A DNA stretch of 64,000 nt from Dichotomocladium elegans (GCA_025716815.1 JAIXMN010000029.1:248001-312000); one strand, 5' to 3'. Positions 46,159 to 59,061 are shown, counted from the first letter of the stretch. A program made the numbers and translations. Notes: generated from the sequence alone by a model not told the origin.

Positions 46159-47088
46159 CAAGAGCAACCGAGCGAGGAGGAGGAGGGGGAGAAGGTTATT
46201 ATAGATGGACAAGGGGAATGAGGCATTATCACGCAAGTTATTTTCTTTTGGAATTGTCAACATTTTTATCAATATGATTGTGCATAGATGATGATCAACG
46301 CTAACCTGACGACGGAAACAACGGCTGGTGGTTGTTATGCAAATAAAGTATTTTGCAATTTCATCATGCTAATTTGTCAAGCAAGTGTAGGTGGGTGCAT
46401 TTGACAATGTATGAGCACTGAGCACTGTAGGTAGAGAGAGAGAGAGAAGTACAGGCGTGGACGACGTGGAAAGACGGGGTTCGGAAAGGTGGAAATTGGT
46501 AAAAGGAACAATGAATTTTAAACTTGTTTATTATTTCTTGTGATCCCGAGGTTATTTGTTCGATTGATTGGATGATTCTTTCCTCCTTCCCCTTCCCCAC
46601 CCTCGGGCTCCTAGTACTTCTTCCTCCCGTCGGGTTTATTCAACGGGCCAATGATTTGGATGTGCATGCATCAGGCACAGGTACAAAATCAGAGAGAAAG
46701 TTTGAAACGATCCGGCAGCTAAAGTATGGTAGGGAGTGGTAACGGCCATATATATAGATATATATATTATGTTACAGTACGGTTAATGCCGCTGCAGTCC
46801 TATGCGCGCATTGGCTAAAGAAAGGGGGGAGGGAGTTCAGGGCCGAAAAAAAGGACAGCAAAAGGCCGCAATTGGCTGGGCGAGCAAAATAAAGTATTAC
46901 GGATAACAAAGAAGTTGAAGATCCATTGGCATGGATACACACGCGAACGCGTACATTGAACCACAACTCCCACCGGCTGAGGATCTATAAAACTGCCCGC
47001 AGAATATGCCTCTTTCTTTCTTTCTCAGCTTTCTCTGGCCCTCGATTCGCGTGTCGGACAACTGTAAACGTGTTGTCTCTTCTTTGCT
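46159..47088. other. Intergenic region between nucleoside hydrolase and GATA-finger genes
   Basis: About 930 bases with simple GA and TA repeats (46432-46447, 46749-46768). The last 100 bases upstream of 47089 are CT-rich, likely the leader of the GATA-finger gene. Confidence 0.4.
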
Positions 47089-48309
47089 ATGAACATCAAC
47101 GATCTGCTCAACCAACCAACCAAGCATCCCATCCAAGATAACGATATTATCCGCGTCTGGGAAAAATGTCTACGGCAGAGCGGCATGAGACTGAGGCAGA
47201 ATACCGAGCGCAGCAACTTGACCGATGGACATCTATGGCTGAGCGATCCTGTCGCGTACGGGCCCGAAGAGTATCATCGCCGTCAGCAAAAGACGCCCAT
47301 CCACATCAAGGTGATCGGCAGACACATTAACGGGTCATTCCGCTGCCATATCGGCACTGGCAAAGCATCCCGGCCGATCCGGTCCGTCGAGCTTTGCGCA
47401 CAGATGCGTCTGATTGCGGTTTTCTTCCGCATCGAAGGCTCAAAGCATCTCGTGTCGCCGGAGTTCATCTTCTTTCCGACATGGCTCCTCCATCTCTTCC
47501 GTTATACGCAGCATGGGCACACGCCTGGCCGCACCGACATCCGCTTCCTCGAAAACGAGCGGATGGCGAAGGAAGATCACATTTACCGCCTTAACCACGT
47601 CATCAACACGCTCTTTCGCTTCCATCTCCACCAATTTGACCATCTCAAGGTCCGCCGGGCCGTTGCGCTAGCCAACTTTTTGTTTGACCGCGTGGGCCTT
47701 GACCACGACATCCTTCCGCGCATCACTTCCTCAGACTCCTACTGTCATCTCATCCACCTTCTGCAGGCGCCGCGGCCACCCAAGACAAAGCCGACCTGTA
47801 AGAACTGTAACACCAAACCCGCATCTCGTCGCTCCCTGTGCGTTGCCTGCTACCGGTACGAGCTCAAACACCATGAGCCGCGGCCCTTGCGCCTGATTAT
47901 CGCCAACCGCCCTGGCCCTCGCAGCATCCGTCATATCCCAGGCAGCACATCCTCCTCCTCTGTGCTCTTCTTCGATGCCGCACCTCCGAAGAAAACAAAA
48001 ACATGCGACAACTGCAGTATACAGGAAACACACCAGTGGTATCGCAACCTCGTCGGCAAAGGCCACTGGTGCGAGACCTGCAAGTCTTACTACCTTCGTC
48101 ACGGCAAGATCCGTCCGCCCGTGCTCTTCGTCAAGGCCGCCAAACGCAAGATCAACGTCAAGACCCTTGTCCACTACTGGAACGCCCTACCCTCCCCGTC
48201 TAACGAGAGCCTCTCGTCCGAAGAACTATCGCCGTCCCCGACATCTCCACCAATCGCCCTCTTTCCAAATGACACCTTGCTAACCTTGCCTTCGTGGTGC
48301 TTGCAGTAG
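47089..48309 (+). CDS. GATA-type zinc-finger protein with two Cys4 fingers
   Basis: Single exon of 406 aa from the ATG at 47089. The N-terminal 230 residues have no domain I recognise, though 'RPIRSVELCAQMRLIAVFFR' and a helical region with many His/Arg suggest a fold. Two Cys4 units follow. The second, 'CDNCSIQETHQWYRN' to 'GHWCETCKSYYLRHGK', has C-x2-C-x18-C-x2-C spacing, the Trp-Tyr-Arg centre and the basic tail of a classic GATA finger. The first, 'CKNCNTKPASRRSLCVACYR', has only 10 residues between Cys pairs and lacks the Trp loop. The C terminus is Ser/Pro-rich. Probably a sequence-specific (GATA) transcription regulator. GC content at third positions is notably high compared with neighbouring genes. 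Confidence 0.85.
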   Translation: MNINDLLNQPTKHPIQDNDIIRVWEKCLRQSGMRLRQNTERSNLTDGHLWLSDPVAYGPEEYHRRQQKTPIHIKVIGRHINGSFRCHIGTGKASRPIRSVELCAQMRLIAVFFRIEGSKHLVSPEFIFFPTWLLHLFRYTQHGHTPGRTDIRFLENERMAKEDHIYRLNHVINTLFRFHLHQFDHLKVRRAVALANFLFDRVGLDHDILPRITSSDSYCHLIHLLQAPRPPKTKPTCKNCNTKPASRRSLCVACYRYELKHHEPRPLRLIIANRPGPRSIRHIPGSTSSSSVLFFDAAPPKKTKTCDNCSIQETHQWYRNLVGKGHWCETCKSYYLRHGKIRPPVLFVKAAKRKINVKTLVHYWNALPSPSNESLSSEELSPSPTSPPIALFPNDTLLTLPSWCLQ

Positions 48310-50667
48310 TAGCATTCCTGTTCCTTTTTCTTCCCTCTTTTTCTTCTATGCCTTCCATTCGTTTGCAAGGGGAACAACAAACTCGAATGCACATGTGTAT
48401 GACCATTTCTTTTTTCGTTTGACTATATTGAGTGTGATATGTGTATATAGCGTTCTCCCATTTTTATTTTATTTACGTATGTGTACTTTATTTTGCAAAA
48501 TAAATTCCGTACACGAGATAAAAAGAATGGCATATAAAACACGAAAAGAAAGATGGATCAATAAGTAAAAAGATTTCGCAATTCATGGATTGAGGTATTT
48601 TAGTCAACAGAAAACTCTATTTCTTTACCACACCCATGGCCTTACAACATACCGCTCTTCCAACGGGAGAAGGCTTGCCCCCAAAAGCCTGTGGCTATCC
48701 TGAGTGCGTCAGCGATAACTGACGCGGAAAATTATTGCTTGGCGTCATGGCTGTCTCGATCGGCCTGGGCGTGTAGGTCGTGGTCTCACGTTCCGTTCCT
48801 CTGATTCAGGTGAACGAGGCCTTCCATGAGCTGCAATGCTTTCTCTCTGAAACCTTGCTAGGACGATGCCATCGTCCGAATATCACTGTGGTTATGATGC
48901 ATGTTAAGAGCAGACGGCAGATCCCGATTCTATAACCTTGGCTGTCGAATGCCTTGTGCCATGCCTGCTGTGCAGTTTTGATTTGAAACATCAGTATATC
49001 AAGAAATTTTGGAGAAATATGCACGCTATGATAGTCCTTCATACCGTAGCAGGTCATGTCAGACGGTGACTGGATTGTTGGATTGTCGATATGCGGGTGG
49101 ATTGGGCACCATTTTAAAGGCAGTGGGAGACTCGTTTTTTTTTTCGCAGGTAGGGCAGCACTTGCTGGTTTTGTACTCGTCAATTAGATACACATTGCAA
49201 TTGCTCTTCTTCAACAGCCGCCGAAAGCCTACACCACGGTTAGGCTCGTGGTATCTTGTATTTGGCGCAGACCAATTTCCCCTTCATCATCACGGCCCTA
49301 CTGCCAAACTTTGCGTTCACAGATCGAGGAGCTTTTTATCTGCTTGTTGCTTCTTGCAGGATGCGGACCGGCGAAGTTTTCGAAATAAAAAAAATTGGAA
49401 AGTCTTGAGAAGCGTAGAGACCTGGGTCTTGGCAGTCAGGCACGTATCCCCCATATTCGAGTACAGAAATTGTACGGCTTTGGAACTGAGATAGGTGCTG
49501 TTTGGCCAACCCCACCTCACGCTGCTCTTCCTTGACTCGTTCTCTCAACCTCCGGTACCACTTGAACTTCCGTGTCCATCTCTACTCTCACTGCCCTCCC
49601 AGCCACCTCAGCTAACTTTCTCTTCATTCCCCCCACCCGCTTTCATCCTCCTCACCAGCTTTTAGATAGAACCCGTGCACATCGCTTTTCTATTGTATTG
49701 CTTGATATGCCTAACTTCCTGCCTCTTCCTTTTCTGCTCCCTGTAATTTATATCTCACCATCCTTGCCATTCCCTTTGCTCCTCATATGTCCTTGTTTCC
49801 TTTCATTCAGAATCGCGCGAGAGCGGATAGAGACGCAAAGGTTAGTGATGGAGAGCTTGACAAGTCTAGTGTGGTATCAGAATGACAAGAAATGCGTAGC
49901 TAAAGTTGATAAATGTTGTATACAAGGAGCTGAGATCCCACCGCTTTGAAGCATGCCCATCGGACATCAACGCAAGATCGATATCTCAGCTATCATCAAA
50001 ATCGTTCCATTTCGCCTACTGTGGATTTCCCCAGTCCTATTACTTGCAAGGTAGCTGGTTCGATAGACGAAAACAGCTACTATTTGAGCAGTTAGGGAAT
50101 AGGATAATGTACCTAACCTCTAGCCTATAATAGCCCGAAAAGAACCACGATCGTCCAAGTCTGGGTTACTACAACGAACACCGATAGTCAGTTTGCCAGT
50201 GGCATTTGCGCCTGCGAGAACTCAACGGTAAATCGAATGCTGTCTGTATTTTCTCCATTCGGGACGTGCGCAGTAACAAGCGCAGACTTGCTCATGCAAG
50301 ATACACTAGATAAGTGTACATTTTCTCATGGGCGACGTAGTCGATAGATTTGGGACAGTTATGCTCGTCATAAACTGTTCGTTTCCGATTGTGTGTGTGC
50401 GACACTAGATTTGTTATCTTATTGGCAGAAGCGACTTTTATTGTTATTATCCGACGACTTCAGAATTTGGGGAAAATGGTGTATATTTTATTTCTTCGCC
50501 TGCGTCGCCCAAGCGTAATGTCCGCTTGCATGTACTATACATGTTTTTTTTTATTCAATTTTATTTGGCATGAGGATAAAAGAAAAGAAAACGACAAGAC
50601 ATGGAGAAATGTATATACTGTACACAGACGATAACTGAAAGAAAGAGAGAGCGGGAATGTATGAAGG
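48310..50667. other. Intergenic region of about 2.4 kb
   Basis: No gene could be supported on either strand. Frames at 49009-49494 (+) and 48806-49183 (-) overlap and lack motifs; 49572-49949 (+) is a CT-rich low-complexity frame. May contain degraded repeats, but no termini were found. Confidence 0.4.
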
Positions 50668-51766
50668 CTAGATATTCTGCTGATCAAGGGTGGCAAGAAG
50701 ATGTTGACATGAGCGAACAGCGACATCAACCGCATCGTCTTTTCGGTTGGTGACCCGATGATTGGGCAGGATGAACCAGTACTTTTGGATGAAATGGGCA
50801 GGCACTGTCCAGCAGTCTGGATCACCAATATCGTCGCCAATGAACAGTGCTTCCTTGACGAGAATGTTGAAGAGATCATTTGTGTCGTAAAAGTCCTGAA
50901 ATAAGATTAGATGGTCGCGCAAAGCAGCGCCAGGGATCAAATCGATGCGCGTATCGTGCGGAATGGTGCGTTGCAGGTACGCTTGTGCGGAAGAGGGGGG
51001 AAGATGAGTAAACATGCTTTGCATGAATGTAAAAAAAGAACACAGCGAACTTACTCGGTGGGAATAATGCCACGATTGTTTTTTGCCGCGTCGCAGGCTC
51101 GGGAAGAAGCATATCGCCCGGTGCAGGCGGAGACGGAGACGTCGTCAAGATATCTGCCATCACCAGTTCCTGCAGAAAAGGCGTTTCAAGATGACTTGCC
51201 AGGACAGGTGCTACGGACGCCACATCGAGCTTGTCCTCCTCCTGGATGGGTGCTGCTGGTGTCGTTGTCTCGGTGGCTGTCGCTACTAGCACTCCAGTTG
51301 ATGATGGTTCTCCTTCGTTTTTCTGAGCTTCTTTGTCCTCCATGGCTTCCCTGATTAACCCGGACGTGGCATCCAAGAACAGTGCCAGCGGTGGATTTTC
51401 GGGATCCACCCTGGGAACGTCGATTTGGTTGGCGTGGCAGACGAGTTTGTACGTCAGGAGTACCCCCTTCAGATATTCGCACTCGACCCGCAATGCCTCG
51501 GCCTTGCTCTTCCATTCGGCCGCCTCAAGCATCGCCTGGTCCCGCATCCAATTGCTCCGCTGCGTCGACAGCTCGGCCTCACGCATTTCCTGCCGTTTGC
51601 GCGCCCGAAATGCTCGTTGTGCCGCCCGGTTCTGCGCCTTCCTCTGCGCCAGCGTTGGCGGGTTCGGTTTTCGGCCTGGCCGTTTGCGAGGACGCACAGG
51701 CTCTCCGTGCTTGTCGACCGTGCCGAATTCGAAAACAGGGTCGAAATGTTCGAATGGGAACGACAT
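50668..51766 (-). CDS. bZIP transcription factor (Yap/Pap1-type basic region, DUF3425-like C terminus)
   Basis: Two exons, 51766-51055 and 50981-50668, give 341 aa in phase. The basic region 'AQRKAQNRAAQRAFRARKRQ' (residues ~40-60) has the NxxAQxAFR signature of AP-1/Yap/Pap1 factors, with Gln in place of the usual metazoan Ala. A heptad-leucine helix follows. The C-terminal block 'LIPGAALRDHLILFQDFYDT', 'LFIGDDIGDPDCWTVPAHF' and 'KYWFILPNH' is the DUF3425 domain seen in many fungal bZIP proteins. Likely a nuclear stress- or metabolism-responsive activator. The acceptor at 50982 was chosen over a nearer AG because it alone keeps the frame. No Cys-rich redox domain like that of Yap1 is seen. 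Confidence 0.9.
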
Positions 51767-52403
51767 ATCTCTCTTGTAAGGGGCGACCGCAGTGGGCTCT
51801 GGGTGGGAGGGGAGGGACAGAGAAAGAAAGAAAGAAAGAAGGAATCAATGTGCGTCGCCCAGTGCTTACATATATATCTCCCAAGCAACTTGCATGACTG
51901 TGGGGTTCTGCCCTTAACCCCATTTTCACACGTGAAAAATAAACAACGTGGAGAAATGAGCGAGAGCCCCATCGTGTAGAATCTTGTCACCGAAACGGTC
52001 ATAAACCGACGGAAACCACTCCCATACCGCCCCTTCCTTCCCCATCCCCCACACAAACATTTATCTCTCTCTCACTCGGCAAAGCAACCCGCTCTTCGTT
52101 CACACCACCCAGCCTCGAACAACACCTTGTTTACAATACCATTCGGCGGACCAACGTAACCATTGGCGTGGGTATCGCGTGAGATATCATGCGTACGATC
52201 TTTCTCTTCATTCGTCTATCCAAGCGAGACCACAGCAGCCACTCCCACACGCACACCACATACTGAACTAAGGCCAAAGTATTAGCCATATCAGGCGAAA
52301 GATCACGATCCATTTCCCCGAATCATTTAATTTCCCCTTCTCAAGATGAAGGGATAGCATTAAGGTCCGTTTTATTGTGAGTACGAATAAATTAAAAGGG
52401 TAT
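51767..52403. other. Intergenic region between bZIP and IDI1 genes
   Basis: About 640 bases: GAAA repeats at 51820-51843, then CT-rich DNA at 52020-52110 in the probable bZIP promoter on the minus strand. No gene supported. Confidence 0.4.
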
Positions 52404-53383
<980 letters not shown>

Positions 53384-53719
53384 TCAATCGAAAAAAAAAG
53401 TGGGGGATGGGGGGTTGAGAGATGGAAAGAAAACGATGTTAACAAAAATGGTAGATCGCTATCGGGGTTATTATTTTTTCTCCAACCCCTTGTGACGTTG
53501 GCCCCGGGGGAGGGATGAGGTTAAGAAAGTGATTTCCCCTCCACATGGTGCTACATGACATGCAAGAAAAAAAAAACTATCGAAGGGAGCTAAATAAGCT
53601 TGGTCCAGATTTGCGTCATTCCATGACCGGTAATGCATTCGACTAAAAAAAGAAGCAACCATCCTTTTCGTTTCTTCTCTCTTTCTTTCTTTCCTTCTCA
53701 ATCTTTACTGCACATCTGC

Positions 53720-54034
53720 ATGAAAAAGTTAACGCCTCGGAATCTTCGCCGAATTGAACGCGAAAACGAAGCCAAGAAGAAGGAGCGAATTGAGAACTTT
53801 CTGATGGATCAGTCCTTGATCGTCGCCTCGGATGAACAGCACTATGATCCGGCTGTCCACACACCCAAATCCACATCACTGTCCCCCAAACGACTTTTTT
53901 ATAAGGCCATCGGCGATAAGCGATATGAAACGCCGAGAAGAGTCAAAGGCAATGAGTGCAACCGCAATCCCTCGTTCGTATCCCTTTTCCTGCACAAGTG
54001 TATTCCAAAGCACGACCTACAACGCCATTCATGA
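53720..54034 (+). CDS. Small charged hypothetical protein (about 104 aa)
   Basis: A frame from the ATG at 53720 begins with a very basic-acidic helix ('LRRIERENEAKKKERIENFL'), then 'HYDPAVHTPKSTSLSPKRLF' and 'FYKAIGDKRYETPRR'. The first 75 residues look like real protein; the tail beyond about 53950 may be wrong if an intron intervenes. The frame is open further upstream to 53633, but that part is a pyrimidine-rich leader. No family recognised. It lies divergent from IDI1 with about 340 bases of AG/CT-rich spacer. Confidence 0.45.
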   Translation: MKKLTPRNLRRIERENEAKKKERIENFLMDQSLIVASDEQHYDPAVHTPKSTSLSPKRLFYKAIGDKRYETPRRVKGNECNRNPSFVSLFLHKCIPKHDLQRHS

Positions 54035-54403
54035 TTGCTGAGAACATCTGCTCTCCGCATCCCCCTCCCCACTTCCAGATTGTACTGTAGTACATCATGG
54101 CCGTCCTGCTGCCTGCCTGCTTGGATGGTCAATACTACGCTGTCCTGTCCTGCAATTCTTATATGCGTCCCAAGTCATAGCCTTATACCCGAGCTTGCCA
54201 AGATAAAATAAACTATATACATATTTGCTGAACCTCCCCCCCTACCACTATCCCTCTCGCCAACGTGCTACTGTACCAGAAGAAGAGAAAAGCAACTGGT
54301 ACCATTTTATTTTATGCGATCACTATGTACACTAGAATGATAGAGAGAACATGTGTATGTGTGTGTGTGTTTTTGTGCCCCGGAGGGGATGTAGTTTCAC
54401 TAG

Positions 54404-56295
54404 TTAGTAAAAAGAAAGCTGTGGCATGTTCTTATCCATCAGCAAAGCGGTAGGACTGACAAACACGTCATCGTGCTGCTGACAGTCGTTGCTGCTGGTA
54501 TGGGTGCTCGTGCTTCTGCTGCTGCTATGGATGCTACGGCTACTGCCCATACTCGGGTTGTTGTGGCTCCGAGCTGTTCTGCGCACGTCGGCAACAATAG
54601 TTTCGTCGAGCTTGATAATCCGATACAGTTTTGCAAGCTCGTCCTCGATCTCATCCCAGCACCGCTTGCTTTTTAGCATCTTGGCCTGGTTTTTGAGCCA
54701 CAGCACTGTGGTCGCACCGAGGTGGCAAAGACCGGTTGTCCTTGGCGGCCAGTGCGAGTGGGGGTTGCCAAGCCTCACTACTCGAATCGTCTCGACTTTG
54801 TGCTTCTGGAGCCGTTCAATAAACTCCACTGACCCCGTCCGCGGCGCATCCATGACGCATAACGTCACGTGGCGTGTCAACAAACCGGTGATCACCAGTG
54901 AGGATGCGCACAGGGCAGCAAGGGCTGGTGGCCAATAATAATAGTAATAATAATAATAAAAAGGTACATAACTTAGACGGGCCATACACGCAACACCACA
55001 TCGATGTCTGTATGCTCTCTCTCTCTTTTTTTTTTGGCCTTACCTCCTCCCCACTGAGAGCCGACCAATATCACACGATAATGGGCAGGTGTGGTGCGAC
55101 ACAGACGCATCAGGGCCGTTGCAACAGACACCTCGACCTGGCGCCACTGTGCAGCAGCCCATTCGAGAACCCATCCGCCCTCGGGCCATGGGACCACAGA
55201 TACACTGTTGTGTGGATCATGGACCAAAAATGACACCGGCTGCAGACCGTACCCGAACACCACGATGATCTCCTCCTTTTCCCGATCGACACACAGTCTG
55301 TACTCGCACTGATGCTGATGCTGCTGTCGTTGTTGTTGCTGTCTTCGTGGTGATGCTGAAGGAACCGTAGACGACTGAGGTCGCCGCTTGACCTTCAATG
55401 CCGGAAAATATGTGGTTGGTGCAGTGAATGCGGATGTCCGCCGCTCCTGTCTCCTTTGATGGCTTTGGGGCTGCCCGTCGTCATCGTCATCGTCATCGTC
55501 ATCATCGCCGTCCTCGGGTTCATTATCTGTACCGCTCAATGAGGACACGACCGCTACCAAAGAAGATGCTGTTGCTGACTCATTGCTGCCCATGCAGGTG
55601 AAGCACTGGTGGCATATCATGCCCACGTGACGGAGAGGGCTGTTGTGATGCATGCACTCGTCGGGGAACGCAGTCATTTCGATATACCGACTCAGCCGAT
55701 GATACATGTCCTCCGATACGCTGTCATAACTCGGCGGCACAAGACAATGGACAGGCGGCGGCAGAGGCTTGCTCATCGGGATGTGCGCCGCTGCACTCAG
55801 GAGAAGCGTTTTCGGTATCAGGAGCAGCACCATCTTTGGGCGACCGATCATCTTCTTGAAACTATGACGACGGTCCTGTAGATTGTTGTTGATGATGACC
55901 GCCACCACCTTGCTCGAGTGCGTGCTCGACAGAAACGGCAGGCGCTCTTCCTGATGAAGCTCGCGCATGATCCAGCTGTATTCGTCTAGGGTCATGGATC
56001 GAGCCATCTGCTTGTGCTCGAACGTGACGATGCCTCCGCGCGTGTCATAATGCATCAGCGTTTCGGTATCCACCGAAGGTGTAATGAAAGGCTGAAATTG
56101 TGGGACAAAACGCGGTGGCGACGAAAGAATCAAAAGGTCGACCATCGAATGCTTAGGTACGCTGGCTCTGAGCGTCAGGATGTCCCCGCTGCTGCTGCTA
56201 TTAGTTGGGTCGTCATTGTTACTATCACAATGATAATAATGATCCTTTCGTAAACGGCGGCGGATCGAATTCTTCCAAAAATTCTTTTCAAGCAT
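54404..56295 (-). CDS. Class-3-lipase-like alpha/beta-hydrolase, probable pseudoenzyme
   Basis: Two exons, 56295-55044 and 54924-54404, give 590 aa. The junction restores 'VILVGSQWGGALAALCASSL', the nucleophile elbow region of fungal class 3 lipases, but the GxSxG pentad reads G-S-Q-W-G, with Gln where the catalytic Ser should be. The following strand 'HVTLCVMDAPRTGSVEFIER' matches the VTLYTFGxPRVG block. The late 'LGNPHSHWPPRTTGLCHLGA' matches the region carrying the catalytic His, but the usual Asp of DPVP is missing. The N-terminal 150 residues contain poly-Ser/Asn and the middle has an Asp run and poly-Gln. Start taken at 56295, as upstream codons are a pyrimidine-rich leader. The intron holds a (TAA)n tract. 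Confidence 0.75.
55477..55506. repeat. (GTCATC)n coding repeat encoding an aspartate run
   Basis: In the coding strand this is a GAT/GAC repeat that encodes about ten consecutive Asp in the lipase-like protein. The run is in frame and could vary in length between strains. Confidence 0.85.
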
Positions 56296-57502
56296 GACAA
56301 AGAAAGAGAGAGAGAGAGAGAAAGAGGGTAAAAAAAAAACTGGGTATAAAGAACAGAGGAGCAGAGAAAACAGGGACAGCATTGTAGCGAGGAATATTCC
56401 GTGTGTCGTGTCGATTGTAGGTCGAACCGGTGAGGTGCTATGGCTGAAGTTAAGGAGGGCGAGAGGAGAGGGGAAGAGCGAGCGAAAGAAGAAGGAAAGA
56501 AAGAAAAGAGAGCGTGTATTTCTGCGAATCAACGTCTATATGCGCGTGTGTGCGTGTAGATGACCGTGCTTCTGTATATAAGAAAGAGCCATGTATCACA
56601 CCCTGAAGGTGTGTATATATATGTACTGCGGTCCCTTTGGAGCTTCTGGAGATGCTCGAAGGGGTTTCAAGGAAAGAAGGAAAATTCTCTCGCTTGAGCC
56701 AAAGAATACAAAGAGCAGTGCACACGCATGCAACGGATGATTCACAACGAGATGTGCAATGTTGACAGGCCGCCTAGGATCAAATACACCATAAACAATA
56801 TCCACAATGAATTTCTTTCCTGTCATCTTGGCACACCCGCTTTTCTCTCCCTCAAATCAATCTACCCCCTCCCCTGATATATTATTTTTTCTTAGCCGGC
56901 GTGGTTATAATATATATATATATAGATATATATATGTATAGTTGTGTGCACTGTCAGCTGAAAGGGAAAATATCTTGAGCCAGAAGAACATACTGCACAA
57001 CCACGTGTAGAATCCCACAAGCATGTAGAGCCTCGCCTTATCATATGCGTTAAGAAGGCCCTTCCTTCCTTCCCGCCATATTGAGAACCGGATAAAGGGG
57101 CTGAAAAAGTAAATACGCATGAGACGTCTTGAGACTGAAAGCTTTTCGACCACTAACGCACGGCGGACTTTTGCACAAACGAGGCGTGGGTAAACGCATT
57201 CGTTCTCCCATTTGTTTTCAATTAGCCAAGAGAACCGTCGCAGATATGATACAAGGAAGAAAAAATGATATGTGGCTCAAAAGGCATATTCAAGGGAGCG
57301 GCGAAAAGGGAAGAGAGAGACGTCATATCGATGTGGGAGGCGAGGCGGAGAAGAGGGGAGGGAACTAGTGCAGTAGTAAGAAAAGCAATGAGGGTAAATT
57401 ATATACGACAAGAAGAGGGAGGAAAGGAGGGAGAGAACGAGAAAGAAAGAAAGAGAGTGAGAGAGAGAGTGAGAGAGACGCTACCCGTTTATGCATGTAT
57501 TA
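56296..57502. other. Intergenic region between lipase-like and Cys-rich membrane protein genes
   Basis: About 1.2 kb with long GA-rich stretches at 56300-56520 and 57280-57480 and a TA repeat at 56910-56937. Likely promoter and leader of the lipase-like gene at its right side, and the 3' region of the Cys-rich membrane protein gene at 57503. No coding frame supported. Confidence 0.4.
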
Positions 57503-58391
57503 TCATTCTCTATAGGCGGGTGGCTGTTCTCCTACAGAGTGTAACGGGTAGTATGCATCGTCACGTTGGCGAGCGCTGCCTCCGGGTTTGAAACGATTGT
57601 ACACCCATCCTAGGTACGAAGGTTGCTGACGCCATTTATCAACCAGCCGACGAATGGTCATCATGAGGTATCCAAGCTGCTGCCGGCCAATGACCAGAAA
57701 AATGACGATCGCGCCCGTAGCAACAACGCCCAGTGCAGCAGACTGCCACTGGTCGCCAAGCGTCCATTCGTGGAGCGCAGCTCCATAATATGGCGGCAAG
57801 TCGTCCCGCACTGCACACACCGTGTGGTTCTGGCAATGCCCCGGAAGCACGTCCGTCCCGAAATAGCACTCCATGTTGTGACGGCACGGCGATCCGACAT
57901 TGCGCTTTGGCTGACATGTCCGCTTCTTGGGATCGCAGTACGACAGCCGACTGCAGTTCCCAATTAATTCCAGATCTCCAAGCTCAATCACTTTGGGGCC
58001 CCGATAATCCACATAGCTGTACAGCTCGTCTGAGAGCGGGATGGTCATGCACGGCTCACCAGTGTCGTCTTTGTCATTGTAAGGTGAATAAATAAATGTT
58101 TCGATCGGATTCGGATTGAGCTCGAATCCACCCAAGTCTATAAGGTAGTAATAAGCCGGAAGCGTTTAGTAAACTGTGCTACGATGAGCAAAAGAAGAAA
58201 AAAGGAGAGCAAAAAGGGGAGAGAGGATGTAAATATGGAAATGCTCAATTACTTCGGTTCTGACACACCAGTCCTCGCTCGGTCGCAAAACAACTTTGGA
58301 GTGGATAAATCGGACAATCAGCAGGATCGCGACAATGTTGCTCTATGGCCAGTACCGGAGTTGCTATTGAAATCAAAGCAATGAGTGCCAT
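57503..58391 (-). CDS. Cys-rich type I membrane protein of unknown function
   Basis: Two exons, 58391-58253 and 58137-57503, give 257 aa. A signal peptide 'MALIALISIATPVLA' is followed by an extracellular domain with many Cys ('CRDPADCPIYPLQSC', 'CSRLSYCDPKKRTCQPKRN', 'GSPCRHNMECYFG', 'GHCQNHTVC'), spaced like small disulfide modules. A single membrane helix ('AALGVVATGAIVIFLVIG') and a basic, Tyr-rich tail ending 'LHSVGEQPPAYRE' follow, with a PPxY motif that could recruit a WW-domain ubiquitin ligase such as Rsp5. The pattern suits a fungal surface protein. No named family is recognised. Confidence 0.7.
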
Positions 58392-59061
58392 CACTGCTCC
58401 CGAAACTCGCTAAGAGACATATATTAATAACGGTGCTCTCGGTGGACCTGTTTCCGTTTACGTCAAGGGCTCACATGAAAGGAGTGCGATAAGGCTGTTG
58501 TGCAGACAAACAGCATATCTGAATCTTATTAATAGAAATAAAAGGTAGAGATCAAGCTGATTACAATGGTGGAAAGTCTGTCCTGTAGTGTAAAGTACGC
58601 TTGTGTTCAAGCGACAAAAGAAAAAAGAAAAGGGGGAAGCTATTGGGTATGTGTGCCACAAACGAATGAAAAATGAGCTCAATAGGATACAGGTGAGAAC
58701 AAAAACTCAGACTCCATCTTTTCTGTCTTCGTTTTACTTCCAAGAGGACGTGAATAAAGAGGAGGGGAAATCTTAAGCAGAAGCTTAAAAATTGATCTGT
58801 GTGTGGTGTGAAGAGGAATGTTACGTTGCTCTCTGGGAAAATACGTTGGAGTTGGAGCCATTGGATTAAAACTTGACGAACACTTGCAGAAAGTAGACAA
58901 CGTCCTGTCTCTTTCTCAAGCCCAGGAGATGATAACCAGAGAAGGATGGGTAATTTCTCACGAATTGGAGACTACCAAGTCTAATGCAACTATCTGGCAA
59001 GTTGCTGTTTGAAAGATATAAAAGTAAGCAGCTCCAATAACTCTTGCCCCTCATCTACATC
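58392..59061. other. Intergenic region upstream of the NmrA-like gene
   Basis: About 670 bases, divergent promoters for the membrane protein (minus) and NmrA-like gene (plus). A 64-codon plus frame at 58818-59012 is present but has no support. Confidence 0.4.

Noticed and set aside
49572..49949. 125-codon plus frame rich in Leu/Pro
   Set aside because: It is a translated CT-rich tract; reads like low-complexity DNA, not a membrane protein.
50876..51054. Read-through of the bZIP first exon into KFAVFFF and beyond
   Set aside because: A GTAAGT donor at 51054 and an AAG acceptor at 50982 restore the conserved DUF3425-type domain; the read-through is intron translation.
55045..56532. Lipase-like gene starting at 56532 with several membrane helices
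   Set aside because: The upstream 79 codons translate a pyrimidine-rich leader; MLEKNFWKN at 56295 is the more likely start.
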